Of a stretch of DNA of 64,000 bases, positions 39,501 through 51,500 are shown piece by piece (the stretch's first letter is position 1; every line of letters begins with the position of its first letter). The DNA comes from Rhynchonema sp. JSB1_4. Its lineage: Eukaryota; Nematoda; Chromadorea; Monhysterida; Xyalidae. A program made the position numbers and the translations under genes. The DNA lies in NCBI GenBank assembly GCA_030248065.1, contig JASAMV010006535.1, positions 1 through 64,000 on the forward strand, in the 5' to 3' direction. A model generated the notes under the pieces. The model made no database searches and had not been told where the DNA came from. It saw only the letters and a program-made list of their open reading frames with translations.

Positions 39501-42500
39501 AAAATTGATGCACGCACAAGACGTAAACAATCGTGCATTTATAACGCACGATGATACCCACGTCGGTATTTGCATTTTTGCATCTGCGGTTTTTCACACG
39601 ATTTTACCAAATTTTTCGCCATTTGTTCCATATTTGGTGCTGCCAAACTTTTCAACTTAACTTTGGATTAATGGCTAAGGAGCAGCCAAAATGCGCAATT
39701 TCCCGTTTTCCAAACATGTGCTTCAATAACATTTTTGGATTCGTTTTAATATCAAAATTACGGTATTAGTGGAACTCTGTAAATGTCGAACGTCTTATTT
39801 TCATGACTTTGATGTTTAAAAAATAGCAAGGGCGATGATTACACCATTCGCTAAATACATAATGTGAGTAGTAATATTTTTACGAAATGTATTTCTGTGT
39901 ATGTATAATGATAGCTGCGCAGGCTAAATAATGTCACATTACATTAAGTTCACTTTCGTAAACGAAAAACTGGTCGTCCAAACGACAAAAATAATGCTCT
40001 TCGATCATCAGTTCTTTGGCATTTTAAGATGAAGGACAAATTTTTCACATTCGCGCAGTTTTTTTGCCCGCCCGCCGCAGCGGCCTTTGCAGCATTTACC
40101 GTTTTTCTTTCGCTTCGACGTAACCATATGAAATTATGGGCAATTAGGAAAGTTAGCGGAAAAATTTTTGCCTCTTTGCTTTCGACAAAATTACGCGCTA
40201 TAAACTGACTAACCGTTGATATAAATTTATATCCAACTGCCGTACCATGTATCACTGATCATATGCAAAAACTGTGTTCTTCTGTACACTGAAACTGCAT
40301 CAACGGAGCGAAGAGGCACTGTATGCTAGTTGACTTCGATCAACCGATTATCACAACTTTTGTGCTATGAAATTAGAAATGCAGAGTTTAACCACCAACA
40401 TTTCAGAACAATCGAGGAGTGTGATCGATGGTACGATTTGCTGGTCAAGTCGATCAATGAGCAGCGATTGAAAGAGTGGCCTCGCAGCACGACGGTCAAG
40501 GTGTTGTGCAAACTTGCCAGAAACAACACCGAGGTCAGTCAATGTCTTGTGACTTTTTCGCCGCGCTTTTTTTGCAAATTACAGCGAAGACGTGCACAAA
40601 ACCCGATTACAGTCCCACTCCAAAACCACACTTTATAACATTTTCTTTTGTAATTCGGCTTATGCGCTGTGTGGAGGACTAGTTCTAATCTGTTCGGTAC
40701 ACACACACACACACCACACATGTGGCACGGAGCATCTTTTTCTTTCATTCAAATTCCAAACCGCGTGTTATTTATTGAAATCTCGACGCGCAATGAAACT
40801 CGTTTTCTGTTTGCATAAGCATATTTTGAAACGACAAGCGCATTGTTGATGCCCTACTGTGGTGCTGTTTTAAACTGAGCACAGAACTTTAATGCTAGGT
40901 TTCGAAACACTATTTTCTTGTCAAAACACCAAGTTTAAAAATAAAAAAGGTGTAATTACACACAGTTCGCGCTTCATAACGCGAAAGTCATGTATAATTT
41001 TCAAATCAGTTCCGATTTGTGTCAGTGATTTTTCGATTTCCTAAACGAAATGATTGTGATTGTTTTTGTGCACCATCAACCCACCCAGCCGTCATTATAA
41101 AGGCGGGTCACATGTAGAAGATACAAATCATTTGACCCACTATCAAACTTATACATGGTGTGATTATTTAAGATTCAGCAGGTGACACCTCCCCAAACGA
41201 CCACTATGTATCTGCTTTGTATTAAGACGTGTGTACTTTTGACACTTTTCCAACACCTGGCCGACTTTGTGCTGATTCCCAGTTTTGTCAATCAAAAATC
41301 GAAAAGTCACGTTTTCGTTATCGTGCGGTCATGAGACCATGACCACCTGCCGTTCACACACTGTTCTGTTCGTCAACTTTCCGATAGCGGCCATAATTTT
41401 TTCACCCGAACCGAACACATGAGCATGGCTTCAGTTGTGTACATCGGATTGGATATGAGAGCAGGGAAATTTCATCTTCACACACTCTCTGTCCTCATGT
41501 GTGTTCACAATATTACGTTTGGCGCGTTCAATTCAAAATGTGATGAACCACCATCACCGTCTTTTCATATGACGGACGACCGGACCATAATCAAGTCAAG
41601 GCGCGCATGCGCGTCAAAGTCACACACTCCCAAATTTGGCACCCATTGCGTATGGACACATCTCGGGTTGGGCTCTGTTTTGGTTAGTCTGATGGTAGCC
41701 CGGGTATTGCATGTAAATGATCTATTGTTTCCAACCTGGTTCTGGTCAATTTATCACCACTCAACATTTTCAACATTTCTGACGGAGAGATTTTATTTCT
41801 CAGTTCTCAACTTTCAACAGAGTAGAGTGCCGTGCGCCGCAATAATCTATGATCTGTTGTCTGCCATGAGCACACTCCCAAGGAGTGTAGCCTGTTGATT
41901 GCATTGCAACCAGCTTTCTTCCCTTGGCTTGACTGACCAGTGCTGCTTGTCCATTTATCTTCTTTCCGATTCGCGGCAGTGCAAAGCAACGGCTGTTCTC
42001 AATTTCGGCATTATTCACTTTAAACACGACGTACAGCCAACCTTACCATAGTAGTACTACAGATGCATACAGCCGTTTAGTGCTGGCCGTTGGTGTATGT
42101 GTTAGAGCATCATGCAGCGCCAAAAAGGCCTTGTTTTCTCCTTCGATGGTTTTAGTCGTTTGTCCGCTGAGCGCACCGCGTCCTCGGATTCTTAAACGAT
42201 GCTTTTGGGCATAGTCTGTGTTGTGATGAAGATTGAAACTGGTCGGCTAAATCGGGCGTCTCACAAGTGACTTACGATGTTGACCTTGAGTCCCGTACAT
42301 TAGGACTGCTGTGTAGAACTGCTGAGTCTTCCAGCAGGCTCCTGGAATTCTGTTCTTTTCAGAATGCAGCCTTTGACTAATGTTTCACTGGTCTAGGGTC
42401 TTCAGCGTGTTTTCGTTTCGGTACAAATTTCTCTGATCAACCCCTCTAACGAGTAAATGATGAACGTTTTCGCTTTTTAAACGTGGCAAGAAAACAGTCA

Positions 42501-45500
42501 GGCACGGTGAAATGACAGCGTTTAGCATTTCACTCCGTTTCGACGGTCACTCGTAATATTGGCAAATTTGCAGTCGAAAAAGTGAAAATAATCTTCCAAA
42601 GCTTTATTGCCAAGTTCTGTACACCTCGCAAACATGTGCACACTGTGTATACACTCTTGTGGGCGATGGACCATGGATACACCCACGAGGTGCACACACA
42701 GTTGCAATGCGTGCCCGCGACTGTGCGGTCACCACAACATTAGAACTATACAGTTCGTCGATGCCATGTACTTTATTTCTTAATCGTTTTACTTACTTGC
42801 TGTCCATATCGACGCAAGTTCTGCATGATCTGGTGTGGGTACAGCACAGTCACCCGGTGTGTGTGTGATGTCTTGTTTACCACAATCACAAGTTGCTGAT
42901 GGGGAGCGCGCCAAACCCATCAAAGTGGCGATTAATTGCCTGCCCGTACTCGCATGTTGATAGTTTGTCCATTTCTGGTTACACTGCGCTGATAAGAGAC
43001 AATCGGACAAACTTTGACTTCACAACTGCCCGTTTCAGTGCTGGGGTCAATTGTCAGTGTGTAAAACTTGTGTGAAACTCTATTCGTTTGATGCGTTGAC
43101 TGTACAGTTTCGCACTTAAACAAACCTACGTAAGTAATTTACTTTACCCTGATACGAACTGAGACTGCAACCACATTTTTGTTTGACGGTTATGTCCTAA
43201 AAGATGGCTTGCCTAACTGACCAAATAGAATACTCTGCTCTTCATTAATTTGATACTGTTGTTACTGGGCAGATTTTTGCAAAATATTCTTCAATGAACG
43301 AATGAGACCCTAATTTTCTCTTTCATTGAATGTTATTATGTTTTTCTTGCGTTAACGTGCTCTAATGGGACAAACCAACTGTGGATGCGCAGTAAGTTGT
43401 TCGGTGTACATCTGCTCAAGTATTCACATAATATTTTACGTGGGGTGACTGTATATAATAGTTTTCGCGCCTAAAAGTTTGCTGGACTACCATGCCTATC
43501 TGCGTGTAGGGTGACATGAAAACAAATGAATGAAAGTCCTGGCGTTGGGTCTGTGCGTCATGTTTGTGCGCTGACTCACACAAACAGACGCCGGATGCGC
43601 GTGTGTGCACCGGCCTGTGTGTATCCCTGCTTGTTTGCATTGTTGCTCGTTGTACTGTACAGTGTACACTTCAGCTACCGTTGTTCTGACAAATCTTTGG
43701 GTGTGTTTCTGTTTTTTTTGCAACAGCTACATATACACATTACTATACAAACACAAAAACAAACTTATCACCGTTACTTTGTGGGATTGGAACCAGCTTC
43801 TTCTTGTCATTGTTTCAGGGTATCGGTGTGTTTCAACACGAAACGTTTGGTAATGTGAGAAAATAGATTGCACATTGTCTAGTTGATATAATAATGACAT
43901 GAGAGCAAGTCATCAGCCAGATTTTGTGGCGTCTCGTTTCCTTGTTCATTATTGCATCTAAATTGTGGGAAGCCTTCAAAGAAGCCTAGCTTTCCAACCC
44001 ATATAAATTGTACAAAAACAAAAGCTGGCGAGAAAAAACCGGCTTGTGCCAGGCAGGCGGATCTTGTAAAAAGTGGCGACCGAAATGTGTTATTCGTTGT
44101 AAACGTTGCCTCAAATTTCACACACTGCTCGTGCACGTGCCCCCCAAAGCTGTGATATCTTTGTAACAGTTGCACTGCGCTGCAATTGCACCAGTTTTGA
44201 AGAAGCACAATACACCACACTGATCGGTTTGCAAAAAAAATCAGTGGTGAAGCTCAGAACATAGACGGTTTGGCATTGGGAGACCAAGCGGTCATTCTTC
44301 TTGCAACAGCAACCGGTTTGCAATGCCGCAGTTGTGCCAATAACATCTGGGTAAATTTCACTCTGATATTACCCCTTTGTGCGTTTGATGGTGAGCGCAC
44401 GTGCAGCACTCCTTTTTCTCTTTCTTTCGTCGTTCTTGTTTCTCGCTTACTTCCTCCGCCCCTCATGTCTTCTTCCTGTCAGGCGCCGGTACAAAATGTA
44501 CCCGCTCGTTTTTGTTGTTTTTCGTGAAAAAGGGCGCGCGTCCGTTCAGAATTTGAAATCGCAAATTCATGACGACACCATGTTACATATTGGTTGACCA
44601 ATGAGCTCATGCACCTGGCCACTCTTTGTGCTTTGTTTCCCACTAACGTGTGGTAACCACGTTTAATCTGGTCAATTTACTATGAACGACATGCACGTAA
44701 CATAAGGAGAATATTTATTGTTTTTTCATCCACATTTACCTACAACCGCGACATGAGAGCAGTCTTTTTTGTGGCTTTTTGCTATTTTCTTTCCACCCAT
44801 AGTCACTGTAAAAGCACGTTCTACATATAACTGATTCACTTTTCTGCTAGGTATACTGGAGTTTTTAGCTTTTTTACTTTGTTTTATGTGTATAACATTA
44901 TACCAGACAGTCAGTCCATATTTGTACTTTTGTCCGAGCCAACTTTATGCAACAGAAAACATACACGCTATGATCCTTTATTTTACAGCACTTTGCTCAG
45001 CTTACGGAGCTTATCGTAGTTTTATACAAACTCATGTAACGTTCCTCTCTGGCCGAATATTTACATTTCAAAGGCCTTATGTATTTTTGCACTTGATGCC
45101 ACACGACGACGACGCACGTGTTTCAGTTCACAGTTTTTCTCTGCACGATCTTAGCAAACAAACCAAACCTGGATACTGGGTGGGTTGCTATTTTTACTGC
45201 TCCGCCTCCGACCACTTTACCCGCCCTCCCCACCTGCAAACAGTTGAATCCAGATTAGAATCAAACTTTGAGGTGAACCAAAAGGTACCTAAGATGTGTG
45301 CACGCAATTTAGCATTTGTTTAATTTTTATTTTAACTTACAATACTGTGCTTACGCACACTGGAAATATAAATGAACCGTCTGCCTACGCTTTTGTGAAC
45401 CTGTGTAGTTACTTTTACGACAATGAGGGTGAAACGTATTTTCTTTTCTTCGCTCCACGCACTTGTAATGGCGTCATAGTACGCTGTAACCTGTTGATCC

Positions 45501-48500
45501 ATCCGTGTAAGGCACGTGTGGTAAACGCCAGATTTAGCACATCCATTCAACATGAAATAATTTTCAAAAACTTGCGATAATCCAAATTTATGTTGTTTGG
45601 CATTAGTGCTCTGTGTAAAGATCCAGGTAATCTGTGCGCCATCCCATGCGCGCACTTTTGAAACGGTTGTGCTTTAGCCCCCAGTTTCAGCGTTCAGATT
45701 TGCACCTTCGTGTCCTGTAAGGGAACTTCGAGATTTAGTGGAGGTCGTTCCAAAGACGACCTTGTTGTTTTTTAAAAAATCTACCGCGAGGTGTCTCACC
45801 GAATGCCTTGGTATAATATTTCAGTGCACATGATTGTATTGAGCCGTGAGTCAAAGAATTGGCAAAAAGTTGTTGTTGTTTTGTAATTAGATCTCTCAGG
45901 ATTCGAGTGCCGCCATCAGCGTGGCAGCTGTTTTGTGCTTCGTAAATGTTCAACAACATGATAGCCCACAGCTCGTATATGAGCAGCAGGTATTGTATTC
46001 CGTCGCGGCATTTTCAACCGGATGACTCCCAAAGAGCACCCTCATCCGGCTGGACATGTTGTCGCGTTTGTCAGGTACCGCGGGCTGATTCAGAGCATCT
46101 TGCATCTCTCGGTTCTCAATCTTCGCACAAAATTTCTCAAAATAATTCGTTCGGCAGCTGGTGCACTTCATTTTTTCGTATAATGTCGTCCCGCCATCAA
46201 AGCGTTTGACGTCAAACAGCAAAATCTGCCCGTTTCGCAGCGGATGGGATAATTTCAACAAGCTGCATGAACGTGGAGAGCCACTTCAACAAAAAACCAT
46301 ACCAAAATTTTGATCTAAAATGTATGCCAACCCAAAATGTACTAGCCTCTGTCTGGCCTGCACACATGGCGCTCACTGCGAATGAAAATGTTTGAATATT
46401 TCATATTATTATTGCGCACATGTGTGTCTATATTGTGAAGATGCACCCCTGTGCGTCACTCAGTGTGTTGAGTACAGGTATACACATTTGAATTTTGAAC
46501 ATTTTTTGATTGTCTGAAAAATAGGTTGGACCCAGGTCCCGCATCAAGCGCACGTCATTATTTTCATAAAAGGATCGTTTGTTATATAATATGTGACGTT
46601 GTTGATCTAAATTGTGTGTTTTTATTTATTCAATATATTTATCACTAAACGAAGCCTTGTTATCAGCATCAAAAATGGGGCTCAATGGCGCGCAGTTTGC
46701 ACCCATATTTTGTCCGAATATACCTTTCATTTGTTGAATAATGTCTGTTCGTTTACACAAAATGTTCAACGCCGAAGAGACTCTGACTCACTCCGACGCG
46801 ATTTTTTGCCACAAATTGTGTCTGCAGCTCTTCTTTTCCACATACCATATCCCCGTTCTTCGCAGGGTTTTGCGCGCGTCTGCGTTCTCTTTTTTTGTAT
46901 TTCCTCGACATGTTGTTTAGCTGCTCCGATATTAACGGCAGCCATATGATAATGAGCCTATAATCCGACGTGACGGCGCTGTAACAGTTCGGGATTGAAA
47001 CGTTGAAGAGTATTTCTTGTGAATTTCAGCGCCGCATTCTTACTGTAACCAACCAACAAACAGCTCGTGAGCTCACCACACACGCGTGCAAAGAGTTTGC
47101 TTTGAACAGTGAGGAGCAGACGTATCAACTCTGGGTGCACTCGAGCCGCGAAAATGCTGTCGTACCATTGCTTGGTCGGTGTTCTGGCACATTATTTGCG
47201 ATTCTTTAGTCCGAATAGCGCAATGGAGAGAAATGTTCCAGTTATCTTGTAATATCTTATCATCATGCCCATCCGTAGACACTACGGGGAGCCACAAGAG
47301 CAAGCTCTAGTTGTGCACTTCAGGTCACGAGTACCCATTTGCAATAATGATGTCGCACGCGCGTAACACAACCGAGGTTCTCACCCCGTTGCAACTCGAA
47401 AACCTGGCCAACGTCCAGCCTGTTCAGTCCAAGATTCGTTTCCAGCTGCGACCGCGGAGTCAGAGTGCCGCGCCAGGTTCGTGTCTCAGCTCATGAAACA
47501 TCCGTTCCAGCTCAAAGGGCAACTATCCCTTATTCAGGCAACTCTCGTCGCACCGCCACACCGGGATCGACACAAACACGACTGCGCCGAGCGGCTGCTG
47601 CCGGCAACATCGTCAATCAAATTCGCAAACGAGTGCTGAATCGGTCGGATTCGGCCGACGCCAACAAACACCAGCATTTGGCACCAACTGGCAAAGTATT
47701 CGGTCACGCACTTAGTGAACTGACCAGTGACAACTCGGTGCCGAGGCCCATTTTGGTGAGTGTGTGGCGTGGGTCATGAAGTGTGTTGTACCACACCATA
47801 TCATGCCGTACCTGATGTTTCAGCACGTGCTAACGCATCTGTTCCAAGAGGGTGTGTATGTTGAGGGTATATTCCGCAAGCCGCCCAAACAAAGTGCGGT
47901 GCGCACACTCAAACAACGAATCGATAATGGTGAAGACGTGGAGTTGGATAAAGAGGGCGTCTATCCCCTTGTCTCGGCTTCGCTGCTCAAGGTTGTACTC
48001 CTCGACCTTTGTAAAAGTTTTGGAATATGTGAAAGAAAACTTCAGTTTTCTGTGGACTTCTCCAGGATTTCCTGCGCAACATCCCTAACAAACTGTTGGT
48101 CAACGAGTATTACCACGATTGGAGCAATACGTTGACGACAAAAGACGCCACAAAGCGATTGCTCATGACGAAGGAGTGAGTTTGCTGTTGCTGTGGATTC
48201 TACATTTTATGATTTCAAGTTTCAAACTTCAAAAACCTTACAGACTGATGGCCAAATTGCCGCCGGCCAATTATCAGCTGCTGCGTCATTTACTGTGCGT
48301 CCTTTATCACATCAGCGTCCATCAGGACAAGAATCAAATGTCGAGTTCTAACTTGTCCGTCTGCATCGCTCAGTCAATGTTGGAAAGTTGTGAGGATGTG
48401 CAGGACAGTGTCAAACGGATACCACAGCTGGTGCAGTACCTTATTGACAGGTGGGAACGCCAAGGGCAATGGGATTGGTGATGTTTCAATTAACATTAAA

Positions 48501-51500
48501 TCTGACGGCTTTGGTTATGCAGGGTCTCGGATCTGTTTGGTGCTGACACACTCACCCTGTTCGGTTCGATCCCCGACCACAAAACAATCATTCAATCACA
48601 TCGAAGAGAGAATGATGAATATGGTGCGGTGATTTTCTCGTTCTATTCATTGATTTGGCTTCTGTCGAAATGCCCATTTCATCTTGTTATCATCACCATC
48701 AAGCGAATAGTATCGTACACCAACCACTTACTGCCTGATGTTTCAAGGTCAACACATGCAAGTCGAATGCTCATCAATGGACAGTTTGGCTGTGTCCGGT
48801 GCCGAGTCGGGTAGCAGTCCAACTTCAGCCACGTCACAAACATCGTCGTTGGCCAGACATCCCGCTAATGAATCACGTGACTCGGGACTGTCGGAGGTCT
48901 ACTGCACGCCTGGTTGGTGTCTTGTACATATGTCATTGAGTAAGCCAGCCAAATCCATTCCAATCTAATGTTTCACACCCGCTCAGACGACATCCCCCCT
49001 GGCACACGCCATCTGCATGTTGACACCCGTCGTGTGGCGTCAGGCAGCACCTCGTCGGCACCAGGCGTCGTCGGTTCGCCACTTCAAATCGAGGTCGTGC
49101 CCGACTCGCCGGTCGATCTGAGTCGATCTGATCTGATGACCAAATCCTGGCATCCATCAATGTCAACCACCACCACTGCGCCCAGTCCCAAACGACCACC
49201 GAGATCATCCCAACAACATCAGATGAACAAATCAGAGTCACTTGACTCGTCGGCACCAAAGCCGGTCACGCCGGCATTGGTCTCGGACAGGGACCGACAC
49301 GACAACGTCTATTATTCGTATTCGACGTCCGAATTGCAACGTGTTGAGCAAATCGATCTGAAGTCAATGCAACCTGATCGATTAGTCGATCGTCGACCGA
49401 CGTTGGGCACTTTGGAACGATCGGAAAGTGGCGAACATTTGGTCATCACTGGATTGACGGACAAACAACAGACCGCCGGCACTAGCAGACAGATACCCAT
49501 GTCGTTGCCGAATCTGGACAAAAAGAGGACAGGTATGCGACGAAAACAATAGCTCGTGTTACGTTGATATATGAATTTAAACTGATTGAAATTGTGCAGG
49601 TGCCGACAGCCCCGATAGTTGTCTACCAGACCGGTCGCCCGACCCGCCGACAATGACGCGCGACCATTTGTATCGGCGACCGGCAGCACGGACACGCTCG
49701 ACCAGACGAGACGAACCAGGTATACTCTGGCAATTCTTTTGGGAGAAACTTTTCTACCGCGTTGCCTGATCCGTAAAGCGCATTATGCGTGCACTGGTTA
49801 CAGAAGTCACGTGACCGCTATAGCCAGTGCACGCATCAGACGGATCAGGACCTGAAAAACAAAAGAATTGTCAGAGTATATATGCATAATACAATTCAAC
49901 TGGTACATTTTTTGAAAAAAACACAACTAAAAACCAAAATCACAACATGGCAATCATGCAGGCGGCACGTCGTCGCACTCGCCAAGTAACAGCAGTGACC
50001 CTGAACAACATACGGCAAGTCACCTTGCGCAGTCAGGCAAACCACCGATCGGTCCGTCGCAGACCACGACCGCAAGCACGACCACCTACCACAATCAACT
50101 GTCGGCGGCATCGAGTTCAGGCAACAGTTCGTTGTCGAGTCTGACGAGTGAGCACTCTGATCACTCCAGTCCGCGCATGCACAGACATCAATCGGCTGTC
50201 AACACACATCGGGGTGCGTTTGGGTAGTGCTTTGCGACCACACGGTCATGGATGCAAGATAGACATCCAGCCATTACAGCCCTACATCGTTCGCATCCGG
50301 TGACATGCCGCACACGACCAGTGGAGCACAGCCAGCCGCAACAACCAGTGCACGGCCCATCGGGCAGCATTGACTCGAGCACCGTCACTGAGTCCGACTC
50401 GGATAATGACGTCACCCCCATTGTGTCAAGGGAGAACTCACGGTCGGTTGCAGGGTTGGGAAAGAAAACGTTTCTACTATTTTGTCATCATGTCCATCAG
50501 TGACAGACTGAGCCCGTGACCACGGGTACCGCCGATTCACTAACCAAATCACCCTTCATACCATACAGAGCTCAAGATCTACAACCTCGTGCGCGTCAGC
50601 TTTTCGCCCAACAACAACAACATCAACGTCAACAGCAACAACAGCAGGATCAACAACAACATCAACGTCAACAGCAACAACAGCAGGAACAACAACAACA
50701 AGAGCAACAACAACAACATTATCGTCAATCCAGCACTGATTCCCAACAATCAATGCAACAGCGACACGACAGGTCAACATCTACCGATAAATCGGTGTCA
50801 CGTTCGCCGCAGAGATACAGGTTGGGATGATGCCTGAGCTTGCAAGGTCAAATTATCAATCATGTTATCATGCCCATTGGTAGACTCGACCAATCACAAA
50901 GCACATCTACATAACTTTATTTTTCAGCAACGCCGGTTACACTTCCACAGCTCGACCGCTGTATTCATGGGAAACACCCAAATCACCCCAACCCCGACAG
51001 ACAGGTGTGGCCAGTTGTTTTGTGAATCGATCGGGTGCCATACATCGTGTGCCATCAAACAGCGGACCGAAACCCGTGGCTCAGGTTCGTCCTTGTGACA
51101 TCTTCAACACAATAATTGTTTTCTGCTAATTCTTATAAAAATTCACAATATGATGTTCTGACGCATGCCCAGTGCTAGGGAACTGACAGAGAAGGGTCGC
51201 AAAGTGAGCAGTAACCCAAGTAGCCCCTGTAGGCCTGTACACATTCCCCGCTATGATGCAGGTGCCAGCCCTTGTGCGCAGTCCGGTATCGCCCAAATTC
51301 ACGGGTCTGCCTTCGTCCACCAAACACGAGCGCGACAGCTCGACCGAATGGGCGGCAAAGTTCGCGTCGAGTCAACAACGCTCAACACAACCCCCGTCAT
51401 ATGACGATGCCATCAGACGACAGTCGAGTCTCAGAGGCGAACACGAGACCGAACAGATACAGCATGCACGCGACAACGTGTGTCAGGGCATTCGACGGCA

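Larger units (their letters stand above)
38243..40533 (+). other. PH-domain exons of the RhoGAP
   Basis: Four exons encode the pleckstrin-homology domain, expected to bind membrane phosphoinositides or partner proteins. They carry FLSEARVRLLN, then SFHSQERYLFLFTDLLLIAK, then KLKDKVQATDLWVSK and CFVIGWPTNNYVVEFE, and end in the C-terminal helix TIEECDRWYDLLVKSINEQR with its conserved tryptophan. The phases (0, 2, 2, 0) link without gaps. The intron 38518-38827 is almost entirely filled by an inverted-repeat element. Confidence 0.88.

Noticed and set aside
41419..41898. 159-codon plus-strand open frame
   Set aside because: It lies in the 6.5-kb RhoGAP intron, has no recognisable motif or splice partners, and its composition is like that of neighbouring non-coding frames.
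44886..45323. 145-codon plus-strand open frame
   Set aside because: Intronic, no family motif, and flanked by frames of similar chance quality.
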